Origin: CAZVEE01 sp964625525
GTDB lineage: Bacteria; Pseudomonadota; Alphaproteobacteria; JAJFIK01
DNA length: 64,000 nucleotides
Reading direction: 5' to 3'
Assembly (NCBI GenBank): GCA_964625525.1
Contig: CAZVEE010000005.1
Span: 1-64,000 of the forward strand
Numbering within the stretch: position 1 is the stretch's first letter; each line of letters begins with the position of its first letter. The translations under genes and the position numbers were made by a program. Shown in pieces: positions 25,649 through 35,120 of this stretch. Under the pieces are notes generated by a model, which saw nothing but the letters and a program-made list of their open reading frames with translations, had not been told where the DNA came from and ran no database searches.

Positions 25649-27042
25649 CGCCCCTGCGCTCCTTGTCCATGCGCCTGGTGGCGGGCGCGTTGCTCTGGTG
25701 TATGGCGGCGTTCATTGTCGGGGGCCTGGTGCTCGCGTCCTTGTTCAAAAGTGCGGTGGAACGGGCACTGGATGAACGTTTGCAGGTCATCGCCGATACC
25801 GTGACCAGCCTGGCAACGGTGCGTGCTAATGGCGATGTGGGCCTGCGCCGTCCGCTCTCGGACAATCGCTTTGACCGCGTGTTTTCCGGCTGGTACTGGC
25901 AGATCGATGTGCCGGCTCATGCGGGGGAGCGGGCGCGGGTTCTGGCGCACTCCCGCTCCCTGTGGGACGCGGAGCTGGACTTGCCGGCGCCGGCCCGGGC
26001 CGCACCGGATGCCTTTGAGGACCGGCGTCTCGTGGGCGGGCCGGACGGTCAGACATTGCGCGCGCTCTCCCGGCCCGTGGGGCTGTTGGGGGCGGACCGG
26101 CGCTTTCGCCTGACGGTCGCGGCCGATGTGAGTGGCATGCATCAGGAGATCGCGGGCTTTAACACCACGCTCTGGTGGTCGCTGGGGCTGATGGGCGCGG
26201 TGTTGATCGTCACCTTGCTGATACAGGTGCGCATCGGCCTGTCGCCCTTGGGCGAAGTGCGCCGGGGGCTCACGGCGGTGCGCTCCGGCGAGGCCCAGCG
26301 CCTGACCGGTCATTTCCCGCTGGAAATCGAGCCACTCGCGCAAGAAGTCAATCGTCTGCTCGATCACAACCGTGCCGTGGTAGAGCGGGCACGCACACAA
26401 GTGGGCAATCTCGCCCACGCCCTCAAGACGCCGCTGAGTGTTCTGTCCAACGCCTCCAAGACGGAAGCGGGTCTGTTGGGGCCTATGGTCGGCGAACAGA
26501 CCGGCGTCATGCGCGCCCAGGTGGAGCGCTATCTGGCCCGCGCCCGCACCGCCGCCTCGGCCGAAGTGCTGGGTGCGCGCTCGCCCGTGCGACCGGTCAT
26601 CGAGGATATTGTTCGGACCCTGTCGAAGATTAATCGCGAGCGCGGGCTGAGCGTCGAGATTGACGTGCCCGAGCAACTGCTGTTCCGGGGAGAGCGGGCG
26701 GACCTGGAAGAGATCGCCGGTAACTTGTTGGACAACGCCTTTAAATGGGCGCGTGGCCGCATCCGGGTCGGGCTGCGCAGCGCTGATGTGGCGGGCTCGG
26801 CGGAAGGGAACGAGGCGACGGCCTTCCTGCGTCTGGCGGTCGGTGATGACGGGCCCGGCCTGCCCGTGGACTGCCGCGAGCAGGCACTGCGGCGGGGTGC
26901 GCGCCTTGATGAGACGGTGCCGGGATCGGGCCTCGGCCTCTCCATCGTCGGCGACATTGTTGACGCCTATCGCGGTCATCTGGCCCTGGAGGAGTCCGCG
27001 CTTGGGGGGCTGGAGGCGGTCGTTATGTTGCCGCGCGCCTGA
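25645..27042 (+). CDS. PhoQ-like membrane sensor histidine kinase
   Basis: The 465-residue kinase has two membrane segments (about 10-35 and 170-190) around a periplasmic domain, a HAMP-like region, a HisKA box NLAHALKTPLSVLSN (His about 258) as in PhoQ-type kinases, and a HATPase domain with NLLDNAFKWARG, VGDDGPGLP and GSGLGLSIV. The GTG at 25645 overlaps the regulator stop (GTGA) and has GGAGA upstream. It forms an operon with the PepSY gene and the regulator; signals such as metal or envelope stress are plausible but unproven. Confidence 0.93.
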   Translation: MTPLRSLSMRLVAGALLWCMAAFIVGGLVLASLFKSAVERALDERLQVIADTVTSLATVRANGDVGLRRPLSDNRFDRVFSGWYWQIDVPAHAGERARVLAHSRSLWDAELDLPAPARAAPDAFEDRRLVGGPDGQTLRALSRPVGLLGADRRFRLTVAADVSGMHQEIAGFNTTLWWSLGLMGAVLIVTLLIQVRIGLSPLGEVRRGLTAVRSGEAQRLTGHFPLEIEPLAQEVNRLLDHNRAVVERARTQVGNLAHALKTPLSVLSNASKTEAGLLGPMVGEQTGVMRAQVERYLARARTAASAEVLGARSPVRPVIEDIVRTLSKINRERGLSVEIDVPEQLLFRGERADLEEIAGNLLDNAFKWARGRIRVGLRSADVAGSAEGNEATAFLRLAVGDDGPGLPVDCREQALRRGARLDETVPGSGLGLSIVGDIVDAYRGHLALEESALGGLEAVVMLPRA

Positions 27043-27128
27043 GCGGCCGCGGCTTTGCCTTCGGCGGCTTTGACAATCGGCCTGTTCACCCCGATATCTC
27101 TCGCCAAGATCCAGAAGGCGAGGACCCC

Positions 27129-27794
27129 ATGGCCCAGGATACCCCGACAGCGCTCGAAAGCCGCGAGCGGGCGGATGACGCGCGGCTGCACTCGCCCTCG
27201 GCGGCGCGGAACAAAGAGCCGGTGCTGGCGGTCCTGCGCGCCCATCTGCCGGTCGGTGCCCGGGTGCTGGAAGTGGGCAGTGGGACGGGCGAGCACGCGG
27301 TGCATTTCGCCGCGCATTTGGACCGGGTCGTCTGGCAGCCCAGCGAACAAGACCCGGACGCGTTCGCCAGCACCGCCGCCTGGGTGACCCATGCGGGTCT
27401 TGCGGGCTTGCGCCCACCAGTGCGGCTCGATGTGTGTGAGGCCCGCTGGCCCGTGGAAGACGACGCCCCATTCCAGGCGGTGCTGTCGCTGAACATGATT
27501 CATATCGCCCCTTGGGCCGCTGCCGAAGGCCTGGTGGCCGGTGCCGCCCGGGTCCTTACACCCTCTGGTGCGCTTATGCTGTATGGGCCGTTTGCCAAAG
27601 GAGGCGTGCACAGCGCGCCCTCGAACGCCGCTTTTGATGAGAGTCTGAAGGCCCGCAATCCGGCCTGGGGTGTGCGTGATCTTGATCAGGTCGAGGCGCT
27701 GGCTCAGGCGCATGGCTTTGCCTTGCGCGCGGTGGTCAGCATGCCGGCGCATAATCTCACCGTGATTTTTCACAAAAGCGAAGGGACCGCGTGA
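27129..27794 (+). CDS. DUF938 SAM-dependent methyltransferase
   Basis: The 221-residue protein matches DUF938: LHSPSAARNKEPVLAVLRAHL, SAM-binding motif VLEVGSGTGEHAVHFAAHL, WQPSEQDPDAFAS, and the later LSLNMIHIAPWAAAEGLV and LYGPFAKGG. It is a class I methyltransferase fold; substrates are not known. The ATG has GGCGAGGAC upstream. The stop overlaps the ccmI-like ATG (TGATG), so the two genes are coupled, which is not an obvious functional link. Confidence 0.88.
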   Translation: MAQDTPTALESRERADDARLHSPSAARNKEPVLAVLRAHLPVGARVLEVGSGTGEHAVHFAAHLDRVVWQPSEQDPDAFASTAAWVTHAGLAGLRPPVRLDVCEARWPVEDDAPFQAVLSLNMIHIAPWAAAEGLVAGAARVLTPSGALMLYGPFAKGGVHSAPSNAAFDESLKARNPAWGVRDLDQVEALAQAHGFALRAVVSMPAHNLTVIFHKSEGTA

Positions 27795-28711
27795 TGCTAG
27801 AGCTGCTCGCGATCCTGTTCGCGCTGCCCATTGTGGGGCTAATCGTCTGGCCGTTATGGCGGGCGCAAGCCCGCGTGGCGGCGGTTTTGGTGGCGGTGGT
27901 GCTGCTCGGCGGCGGCGCGGGGCTTTACAATCTGCTCGGGTCGCCGACGCTGCCGCCGGCACCTTATGAGCCGCGCCTGCAAGCTCTGCGGGCCCAGCCG
28001 CCCGAGGCGCTGACATTGGGCGAGGTCATCCACATTATGGAAGCCGAGATCCGCGCCCGCCCCGAGGATGGGGTGGGCTGGCGGCATTTGGGCACGCTCT
28101 ACACCATGGCCGGCGCCTATGATCATGGGGTGCATGCATTGGGCCGCGCGGTGAGCCTGGGCCAGAGCGATGCCGACACCCTGTCGCGCCTGGGCGAAGC
28201 GCTGGTGCTGGAAGCGGGGGGGCAGGTCACGCCTCGGGCCCGTGCGGTGTTCGAGGCGGTGCTGGAGCAGGCCCCCGCCACGCCTCGCGCCCGCTACTAC
28301 GCCGCTCTGGACTTGGAACAGCAGGGCGAGGGGGATGCGGCTGCGTCGGCCTATGGGGCCTTGGTGGCTGATCTGCCCCCCGAATCGCCTTGGGCCGGGC
28401 AGGCCGCCACCCGCCGCGCTGCCTTAACGCCGGGCCCCGACAGCGCCGCGGTGGAAGCCGCGGCTGCCTTGTCGCCGGAAGACCGCCTGGCCATGGTCGA
28501 AGGCATGGTGGCCGGTCTCGCCGATCGCCTGGAGGCCGATCCCATGGATCCAGCCGGCTGGGCCCGGCTCCTGCGCAGCTATCTGGTCCTGGGTCGGGAG
28601 GCGGACGCTCGCGCCGCCCTGGCGCAAGCCCGCAACGCGCTGAGCGGGTCGCCGGACCAGTTGCGCGAGGTGGAAGCCGCCGCCCGGGGGCTTGGCCTCG
28701 CCACGCAATGA
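27794..28711 (+). CDS. ccmI: Cytochrome c maturation protein CcmI/CycH-like
   Basis: A 305-residue protein with two N-terminal membrane helices (LLAILFALPIVGLIVWPLW and VAAVLVAVVLLGGGAGLYNLL) and a periplasmic TPR-rich part (GWRHLGTLYTMAGAYDHGVHALGRA; further repeats about 180-305). CcmI chaperones apocytochrome c to the CcmF-CcmH heme ligation complex. The identification rests on topology, TPRs and the downstream ccmF and ccmH. The usual next gene, ccmE, is missing; a 708-bp gap follows. The ATG overlaps the methyltransferase stop. Confidence 0.82.
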   Translation: MLELLAILFALPIVGLIVWPLWRAQARVAAVLVAVVLLGGGAGLYNLLGSPTLPPAPYEPRLQALRAQPPEALTLGEVIHIMEAEIRARPEDGVGWRHLGTLYTMAGAYDHGVHALGRAVSLGQSDADTLSRLGEALVLEAGGQVTPRARAVFEAVLEQAPATPRARYYAALDLEQQGEGDAAASAYGALVADLPPESPWAGQAATRRAALTPGPDSAAVEAAAALSPEDRLAMVEGMVAGLADRLEADPMDPAGWARLLRSYLVLGREADARAALAQARNALSGSPDQLREVEAAARGLGLATQ

Positions 28712-29419
28712 GTGGCCCCTCACGCTCTTGTGGAGGGAATTATCAACCAATCCCGGCTAGTCTGAGACTGACCGGTGGGTGTCTGGCGCCCCCCGTGTGG
28801 AGTCGATTTTTTGTCACTTCGCCGTGAAAGGGTCTTTTTGAAAGATTTATGACGTACTATACTCTTGGGCTTGATGGTCGGGTTCAGGCTGTGGTTGAAT
28901 ACCTGTCAGAACGACCGATCTAATTCTCTAAGTCGGGGATGAGCCCACGCAAGAGCGATCCGGCGCGGACAAACGCACCAGATCGCCAGCATGGTGGGTC
29001 TATGGGCACAAGGCCGATGGTCAGACGGCCAAAGGCCGATGGTCAGACGGCCAAAGGCCGATGGTCAGACGACCAAAGACCGAACGCCCGGTTTAGAGTT
29101 TTCACATTTGGGCGAGTGACTGCGCCAAATCGTGCTCTCCGGTGGAAACAAACCCGCCGGTCTTACATATCCTCTTTACGTCCCGCGAATGCGCGGCCAC
29201 TGCGGGGCGTAACGGGGCGGGTTAGCCCAACGGTTTCATCCCCCCTCTCGCCGAGGGTTGACCCGCCCCAATTAAGCCCTATTCGGCGCCAAGTGCAACC
29301 TCACTGCCAATTGTCTTGTGTTTTGTGCGTTCCGTCGCAGACCCCCAGTAGATCTGGACCACAACGGCCCCACCCCTTATGTGGAAGTCTCCGCATGAAA
29401 AGTCGGGGAGGCCGCGACA
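28712..29419 (+). other. 708-bp gap where ccmE is normally found
   Basis: No convincing gene is present. I looked for a CcmE heme-binding motif (HDENY-like) in all forward frames and saw none. The stretch is less GC-rich than its surroundings, carries a candidate -10 (TATACT, 28858-28863), three tandem 22-bp repeats (29012-29077) and leads into the GTG start of ccmF. A 24-codon frame at 28849-28923 has no support. It may be a long leader or the scar of a lost gene. Confidence 0.6.
29012..29077 (+). repeat. Three tandem 22-bp repeats
   Basis: Copies at 29012-29033, 29034-29055 and 29056-29077 read GGCCGATGGTCAGACGGCC plus AAA; the third has one change (GACC for GGCC). Each copy carries a 5-bp dyad GGCCG...CGGCC, and the 22-bp period is two helical turns. 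There are no spacers, so this is not CRISPR. The repeats may be protein-binding sites upstream of ccmF. Confidence 0.9.
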
Positions 29420-31450
29420 GTGAGCACGGAACTTGGACACTTTGCCCTGTGCCTGGCATTCGTGCTGGCGCTGGTGCAAGGCGTACTGCCGCTGGCGGCG
29501 GGACCCCTGGGGCGACCGGAATGGCGGTCCGTGGCGGTGCCCGCGGCGCAGGCGCAGTTCGTGCTGCTGGCCTTGTCCTTCGCGGCGCTGACGGCGGCGT
29601 TTCTCGCCTCCGATTATTCCGTGCGCCTGGTGGTGGCCCATTCCCACTCGGCCAAGCCCTGGCTCTACAAGCTGACGGGGGTGTGGGGCAATCATGAAGG
29701 CTCCATGTTGCTCTGGGCGTTGATTTTGGCGCTGTTTGGCGCCATTGCCGCGACAGCGCACCAAAGCCTCCGCCAGAGCTTCCGCGCCCATGTGCTTGGG
29801 GTGCAAGGGCTGATCGGCGCGGCCTTCTTAGCCTTTATCTTGTTCACCTCTAATCCGTTCATGCGCATGGATCCCGCGCCGCTGGAGGGGCAGGACCTCA
29901 ACCCCCTCTTGCAGGATCCGGGGCTGGCCTTCCATCCGCCGTTTCTCTATCTGGGCTATGTGGGCTTCTCCATCACCTTTGCCTTCGCCGTTGCAGCCCT
30001 GATTGAGGGCCGTGTGGACGGGACCTGGGCGCGGGCACTGCGCCCCTGGGCGCTGGGCGCTTGGATGGCGCTGACCTTGGGCATCGCGCTTGGCTCCTGG
30101 TGGGCCTATTACGAGCTGGGCGGGGGCGGCTGGTGGTTCTGGGATCCGGTGGAGAATGCCTCGCTCATGCCCTGGCTGTTGGGCACGGCGCTGCTGCATT
30201 CGGTCATTGTGGTGGAAAAGCGCGGCGCGCTGCGCCAATGGACCGTGCTGCTGGCGATTTTGACATTTGTTATGAGCCTGCTGGGGACGTTCCTGGTGCG
30301 CGCGGGCGTGCTCACCTCGGTCCATGCCTTTGCCAATGATCCCGAACGCGGGGTCTTTATCTTGATGATCTTGGTGGCGGTGACTGGCGCCGCGCTCGCG
30401 CTCTATGCCGTGCGGGCGCGCAGCTTGGCGGGCGGTGGCGCGTTTGCGCCGGTGAGCCGGGAAGGGGCCCTCATCCTCAACAACCTGATCCTGGTGACTG
30501 TCTGCGCCACAGTGTTGATCGGCACGCTCTATCCGCTGTTTTTGGACGCGCTCGGGGCGGGCGCGATTTCCGTCGGGCCACCCTATTTCAACATGACCGT
30601 GGTGCCGTTGATGCTGCCGCTGTTGGCGGTGTTGCCGGTGGGGGCCATGCTTGCTTGGAAAAAGGCAGACGCGGGCGCGGTGCTCAGCCGGCTCTATGCG
30701 GCCGTGGGCGCGGCCGTTTTGACCATCGTGCTGGTGCTGGCCTTCACCGGCGGTGGGCCGGTGCTGGCGGCGCTGGGCATGGGGCTTGCGGCGTGGCTCG
30801 TGGTGGGCGCCTTTGCCGATGTCGCGGAGCGGGCGGGCCTGTGGCGGCGTCCGGTGGATTGGGCCCATGGCTTTCGCGCCTTCGGCCGCGCCTTGCGTTT
30901 GCCGCGCGCAGTGTGGGGCCAGGCACTCGCCCATGCGGGCCTGGGTATCATGGTGGCGGGCATTGTCGGCGTCACGGCCTATGAGACCGAACTCATCAAA
31001 CGCATGAGCCCCGGTGAGAGCATGGCCGTAGGCCCCTACAGCTTACGCTTTGACCAGGTCCGCGAGGCCGACGGATCCAACTATCGCGCCACCCAAGGCG
31101 TCTTCCACCTGCAGCGTGATGGCGAGACCGTGGCCGTGCTGACACCGGAGCGCCGCTTCTACCCGGCCGCCCGCCAGCCCACCACCGAAGTGGGCATCTA
31201 CACGACCGGCTTCGGCGACATCTATGTGGCCCTGGGCGAATCCCAGGCGGCACAGACCGGCAGTGGCACGGCCTGGACCGTCCGCGCCTGGGAGAAGCCG
31301 TTGATCCCCTGGATCTGGGGGGGCGCGCTGGTGATGGTCTTTGGCGGCGGTCTCGCCCTGGTCGCGCGGCGCCCGGCGGTGCGGATGCAGATGGCCGAGG
31401 CGGCGCAGACCGAGCCGGCCGGCCGGCTGGGACCGGAGCGCACGGCATGA
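29420..31450 (+). CDS. ccmF: Heme lyase CcmF/CycK
   Basis: The 676-residue polytopic protein attaches heme to apocytochrome c in the periplasm. It has the WWD domain (GGGGWWFWDPVENASLMPW, about residues 234-252), many membrane helices, and conserved segments GVWGNHEGSMLLWALIL and DPGLAFHPPFLYLGYVGFS, with conserved His residues for heme b. A large periplasmic C-terminal domain (GVFHLQRDG, ERRFYPAARQPTTEVGI) precedes the last helix. GTG start. It overlaps ccmH by ATGA. It would take heme from CcmE, whose gene is not in this locus. Confidence 0.96.
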   Translation: MSTELGHFALCLAFVLALVQGVLPLAAGPLGRPEWRSVAVPAAQAQFVLLALSFAALTAAFLASDYSVRLVVAHSHSAKPWLYKLTGVWGNHEGSMLLWALILALFGAIAATAHQSLRQSFRAHVLGVQGLIGAAFLAFILFTSNPFMRMDPAPLEGQDLNPLLQDPGLAFHPPFLYLGYVGFSITFAFAVAALIEGRVDGTWARALRPWALGAWMALTLGIALGSWWAYYELGGGGWWFWDPVENASLMPWLLGTALLHSVIVVEKRGALRQWTVLLAILTFVMSLLGTFLVRAGVLTSVHAFANDPERGVFILMILVAVTGAALALYAVRARSLAGGGAFAPVSREGALILNNLILVTVCATVLIGTLYPLFLDALGAGAISVGPPYFNMTVVPLMLPLLAVLPVGAMLAWKKADAGAVLSRLYAAVGAAVLTIVLVLAFTGGGPVLAALGMGLAAWLVVGAFADVAERAGLWRRPVDWAHGFRAFGRALRLPRAVWGQALAHAGLGIMVAGIVGVTAYETELIKRMSPGESMAVGPYSLRFDQVREADGSNYRATQGVFHLQRDGETVAVLTPERRFYPAARQPTTEVGIYTTGFGDIYVALGESQAAQTGSGTAWTVRAWEKPLIPWIWGGALVMVFGGGLALVARRPAVRMQMAEAAQTEPAGRLGPERTA

Positions 31451-31866
31451 GAGCCTTTCTGAGTGTCCTTCTGGGCCTGCTGTTGCTCGTGTCACCACCG
31501 GCCTTGGCGCTGGAGCCCGACGAAGTGCTGGACGACCCGGTGCTGGAGCAGCGGGCGCGGGACTTGTCCCGGGAGTTGCGCTGCCTGGTCTGTCAGAACG
31601 AGAGCATTGACGACTCGCCCGCGCCGCTCGCCCGCGATCTGCGCATTCTGGTGCGCGAGCGGCTGGTGGCCGGTGATACCAACGCTGAGGTGCTGGCCTT
31701 TGTGCGCGAGCGCTACGGCGACTATGTGCTGATGACCCCGCCGGTGCAGGCCAACACGGGCTTGTTATGGGCCGCACCGCTTCTGGTCTTGATTGCGGGA
31801 ATCGGACTTGCCATCCATCTGTTCCGGGCGCATAGGCTGAGTGCGGAGGACGCTGCCGGCGACTGA
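31447..31866 (+). CDS. ccmH: Cytochrome c maturation thioredoxin-like CcmH/CycL
   Basis: The 139-residue protein has a signal peptide (LLGLLLLVSPPALA), the redox motif LRCLVCQNESI (Cys46 and Cys49) and a C-terminal membrane anchor (LLWAAPLLVLIAGIGLAIHL). It reduces the CXXCH cysteines of apocytochrome c before heme ligation by CcmF. Length matches the short CycL form; the CcmI part is a separate gene here. It overlaps ccmF by 4 bp and ends the operon. Confidence 0.95.
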   Translation: MRAFLSVLLGLLLLVSPPALALEPDEVLDDPVLEQRARDLSRELRCLVCQNESIDDSPAPLARDLRILVRERLVAGDTNAEVLAFVRERYGDYVLMTPPVQANTGLLWAAPLLVLIAGIGLAIHLFRAHRLSAEDAAGD

Positions 31867-31899
31867 GCGTCCATCCGACACAATCAAAGGAGTGGACCC

Positions 31900-33138
31900 A
31901 TGGCCGCCGCCGAGCGCATCACTTTTCCCGGCAGTACAGGCGCGACCCTGGCCGCGCGGTTGGACCGGCCCGGTAATGGGCGCCCGCGTGCCTTCGCGCT
32001 GTTTGCCCATTGTTTTTCCTGTTCCAAGGATATATTCGCGGCGGCCCGCATTTCCCAGGCGCTGGGCGATCACGGCATCGCGGTGTTGCGCTTCGATTCC
32101 ACCGGGCTCGGTCATTCCGACGGGGATTTCGCCAACACCAATTTCTCCTCCAATGTGGAGGACCTGCTCGCGGCTGTGGACTACATGCGGGCCCATCAAG
32201 AGGCGCCGGCGCTGCTGATCGGCCATTCCCTTGGCGGTGCGGCGGTCCTCATGGCGGCGGCCCAGGTGCCTGAAGCGCGCGCGGTCGTCACGCTCGCGGC
32301 CCCCGCCGACACCGAGCATGTGGTGAACAATTTCATTGAGCACCTGCCCGAGATCGAAGCGCGCGGCGAGGCTCAAGTGCAGCTCGGCGGCCGGCCTTTC
32401 ACCATCAAGCAGCAATTCGTGGAGGATCTGCAGGGGCAGAAAGTGGTCGAGGCCGCCAAAGAGCTCAAGCGCGCCTATCTGGTCATGCATGCCCCCCTCG
32501 ACCAGACCGTGGGCATCGACAATGCCACGCGGCTGTTCGTGGCGGCGCGCCATCCAAAGAGCTTTGTGTCCCTCGATAATGCCGATCACCTTATTACCCG
32601 CCGGGCCGACGCTCATTATGCGGCCGAAGTGATTGCTGCGTGGGCCAGCCGCTATCTGACCGAGGGGGAGGACGCGCAAGGCACGCCGGGCCTTGCCAAT
32701 CCTCCTGCGAGCACGGTGACCGTGCGCGAAACCGACGACCGGTCTTACGCAGCGGAGATGGCCGCGGGGCGTCACCGCCTGTTCGGTGATCAGCCCATGC
32801 CCATCGGTCAAGACCTGGGGCCAAATCCTTACGACTATCTGTCCTTGTCCCTTGCTCTGTGCACGACGCAAACGGTGCGCATGTATGCCGGCCGCAAGAA
32901 ACTCGACTTGGCGCCCGTGACCGTCTCCGTGCATTCCGAGAAGGTCTATACCGAGGATTGTGAAGGCTGCGTGGATGGGAAGGGGATGAAAGTCTTGCAC
33001 CTGACCCGCACGCTGATCCTGCCGCCTGATGTGCCCCAGGACGTGGCCGCGCGATTGCTGGAGATTGCTGACCGGTGTCCAGTGCATCAGACCTTGGCGC
33101 ACCACCATGCGGTGATCACAACATCTCTGGGCAGCTAA
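31900..33138 (+). CDS. Alpha/beta hydrolase fused to OsmC-family peroxidase-like domain
   Basis: A 412-residue fusion found in many proteobacteria. Residues 1-255 are an alpha/beta hydrolase with GHSLGG (nucleophile Ser110), LFAHCFSCSKD near the oxyanion hole and DNADHLI (His). Residues 270-412 are an OsmC domain with the two peroxidatic-type cysteines in LCTTQTVRM (about 320) and DRCPVHQTL (about 392). The OsmC half would reduce organic hydroperoxides, and the hydrolase may release or act on acyl substrates. No direct neighbour explains a pathway; it lies 33 bp after ccmH. Confidence 0.92.
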   Translation: MAAAERITFPGSTGATLAARLDRPGNGRPRAFALFAHCFSCSKDIFAAARISQALGDHGIAVLRFDSTGLGHSDGDFANTNFSSNVEDLLAAVDYMRAHQEAPALLIGHSLGGAAVLMAAAQVPEARAVVTLAAPADTEHVVNNFIEHLPEIEARGEAQVQLGGRPFTIKQQFVEDLQGQKVVEAAKELKRAYLVMHAPLDQTVGIDNATRLFVAARHPKSFVSLDNADHLITRRADAHYAAEVIAAWASRYLTEGEDAQGTPGLANPPASTVTVRETDDRSYAAEMAAGRHRLFGDQPMPIGQDLGPNPYDYLSLSLALCTTQTVRMYAGRKKLDLAPVTVSVHSEKVYTEDCEGCVDGKGMKVLHLTRTLILPPDVPQDVAARLLEIADRCPVHQTLAHHHAVITTSLGS

Positions 33139-34233
33139 GATCCCGGGCCGCGTGATCGCAGTCACACAACCGTTTGTGCCAATCCGGGAAGGGCTGTCAG
33201 GCTCGCACTTCTGCCTTACCCTGCTCTGTGTCCACCGAAGACGTGCCGAGTCGTCTTCAAGACTGTCCGTATCGTAACCTTTTCGACAGTTCTGTTTAAG
33301 GTGCCTACGGATAGGCTTGCATTGAAATCGGCGCCGATGGTTAGGCGGACGGGGATGGGAGATGAGGTCGTCAAGAGCCTGACTCCAAAAGCGACGGATC
33401 GCACGAACTCTTCCCGTTCTAGTCTTGCAATCGGATCTTCGGATCGCCCATCGCGGGCGCCCTCTGCAATGGGCTTGCCACGCGACCGCGCGAGGGATGA
33501 GACGCCTCAATCCGAGTCATCGGAGCAGGCTGAAGAGTTGTCTGGGGGCCAGCGCTGAAGTGCTGGTTGGCAAGGGGTGGAGATCGCAGGCGCAGGGCTG
33601 AAGCATGGCGGTGTTATCGACCACGCTCCTGCGATCTCAGCCGCCTTGGCATGGAACACGTGGCACGCAAAGACGGTCACACTCCTTGTCCCCGTGAACC
33701 AAGAGACGCGCCGCATACGAATGGTGTGCGGCATGAGATGGACTTGCAGCGCAGGACAGCGCGCAGTCCTCAGCATGGAAACTGCCTTAAACGGCAGAGT
33801 TGAGACGACAGCACGGTGGCGCGGTACTCTCCGGACGGAGATCACGATCCTCATAAAGGATCCCGCCAGATGTCACCGGCCGGGAGACAGCGGCCCCCGC
33901 CCCGTCACTCCATTGGGGCCGTTGTAGGGCTACACTGGTGGTGGGCGACCTCATCCCCCCGACCTGCCCCGGTGTAGCCCTTAATTTATGGTCATGATGA
34001 TAGGGTCGCAAGCGGTCGACGGGTCCGATCCTGCGGGAGCGGGCCGGCGACCCCCGTGAATGGTCATCGGATACAGGCTGTGTTCAGATGACTCATGAAG
34101 CGCGCGAGGCGGCGGTGTGACCGCGGACCAAGAGGCCCCCTGGCGCATTTCCGCCTTGTTTTTCATCGACTTTGATCTGACTTCGACAGGATGTGGCGGC
34201 GGTAGGCATATCACTAAGAGCAGGATCGAACCG
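33139..34233 (+). other. 1.1-kb structured intergenic region
   Basis: No confident gene is present. Base composition is lower in GC than flanking genes. I see four good hairpins: GAAGACG/CGTCTTC (33237-33258), an 11-bp arm pair GAGATCGCAGG/CCTGCGATCTC (33580-33590, 33628-33638), a 12-of-13 pair around AGGGCTACAC (33926-33938, 33969-33981, followed by TTAATTT), and GGGTCGC/GCGACCC (34003-34053). A GTG-started frame at 33577-33927 (about 116 codons) has weakly coding-like base use but no family resemblance. It could hold a small RNA or a long leader of the regulator downstream. Confidence 0.5.
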
Positions 34234-34311
34234 ATGGAAACTCTGATCCACCCTAGCCCTGGCCAGCCCGCAAGCGGCGGTCAGCGGAACGACGCTCAGG
34301 ACACCCTCACA

Positions 34312-34989
34312 ATGCGTATTTTGGTTATTGAGGATGATCGCGAAGCGGCGGCCTATCTGGTCAAAGGCCTGAAGGAAAGCGGCCACGTGGTCGATCATGC
34401 CGCCGATGGCGGCGAGGGGCTCGAAATGGCCCGGGTCGGCCAATACGATCTGCTCATCGTCGATCGTATGTTGCCGGTCATGGACGGATTGTCCGTGGTC
34501 ACCACATTGCGTGCTGAAAGCAACGCCACACCGGTGTTGTTCCTCAGCGCCTTGGGCCAGGTGGATGACCGGGTCAAAGGCCTCAAGCATGGCGGCGACG
34601 ATTACCTCGTCAAACCCTATGCCTTCACCGAGTTGCTGGCGCGCATGGAAGCGCTGGTGCGTCGGCGCACGCCCGACGAAGTGCAGACGCGCTTCGTGGT
34701 CGGCGATCTGGAGATGGACATCCTGAAGCGCAAAGTGCGCCGCGGCGACAAAGCCATCGATCTTCAGCCCCGCGAGTTCCGCCTGCTGGAATATCTTATG
34801 AAGCATGCGGGCCAAGTGGTGACGCGCACCATGCTCCTTGAGAATGTGTGGGAGTATCACTTCGATCCCCAGACCAACGTGATCGACGTGCACATCTCTC
34901 GCCTGCGCGCGAAAATCGATAAGAACTTCGATCAACCACTGCTGCACACGGTGCGTGGCGCGGGCTACACTCTGCGCGCCAGCCTGTAA
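34312..34989 (+). CDS. OmpR-family response regulator
   Basis: The 225-residue regulator has a receiver domain (VIEDDREAA acidic pair, Asp51 in LLIVDRMLPVMDG, Lys in DYLVKPYAF) and a winged helix (LQPREFRLLEYLMKHAGQVVTRTMLL, then NVIDVHISRLRAKID). Start: ATG 34312 has AGGAC upstream and matches where the family begins; ATG 34234, also with AGGA, would add 26 residues. It precedes its kinase partner by 131 bp. DRMLP replaces the more common DLMLP. Confidence 0.94.
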   Translation: MRILVIEDDREAAAYLVKGLKESGHVVDHAADGGEGLEMARVGQYDLLIVDRMLPVMDGLSVVTTLRAESNATPVLFLSALGQVDDRVKGLKHGGDDYLVKPYAFTELLARMEALVRRRTPDEVQTRFVVGDLEMDILKRKVRRGDKAIDLQPREFRLLEYLMKHAGQVVTRTMLLENVWEYHFDPQTNVIDVHISRLRAKIDKNFDQPLLHTVRGAGYTLRASL

Positions 34990-35120
34990 GTTGGCGCCAC
35001 GCGCGCTTCGGAGCGCACGCGAGATCCATGCGGTTCGGGCCCTGGCGTGAGCGGGGCACGGACCGCGTTGCCTGTCCCGGACCCACCCCGTCCGGCGGAC
35101 GGCCTGCCGGGGGACACGCC

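Noticed and set aside
25624..27471. 615-codon open frame antisense to the PhoQ-like kinase and methyltransferase gene
   Set aside because: Arg/Pro/Gln-rich composition typical of shadow frames; crosses two real genes.
28849..28923. 24-residue open frame in the ccmI-ccmF gap
   Set aside because: No ribosome-binding site, no family resemblance, and length expected by chance.
29012..29077. Possible CRISPR array
   Set aside because: The 22-bp units are directly adjacent with no spacers, and no cas gene is present.
34200..34240. T-loop-like GGTTCGATCC on the - strand
   Set aside because: No acceptor, D or anticodon stems can be built around it, so it is not a tRNA.
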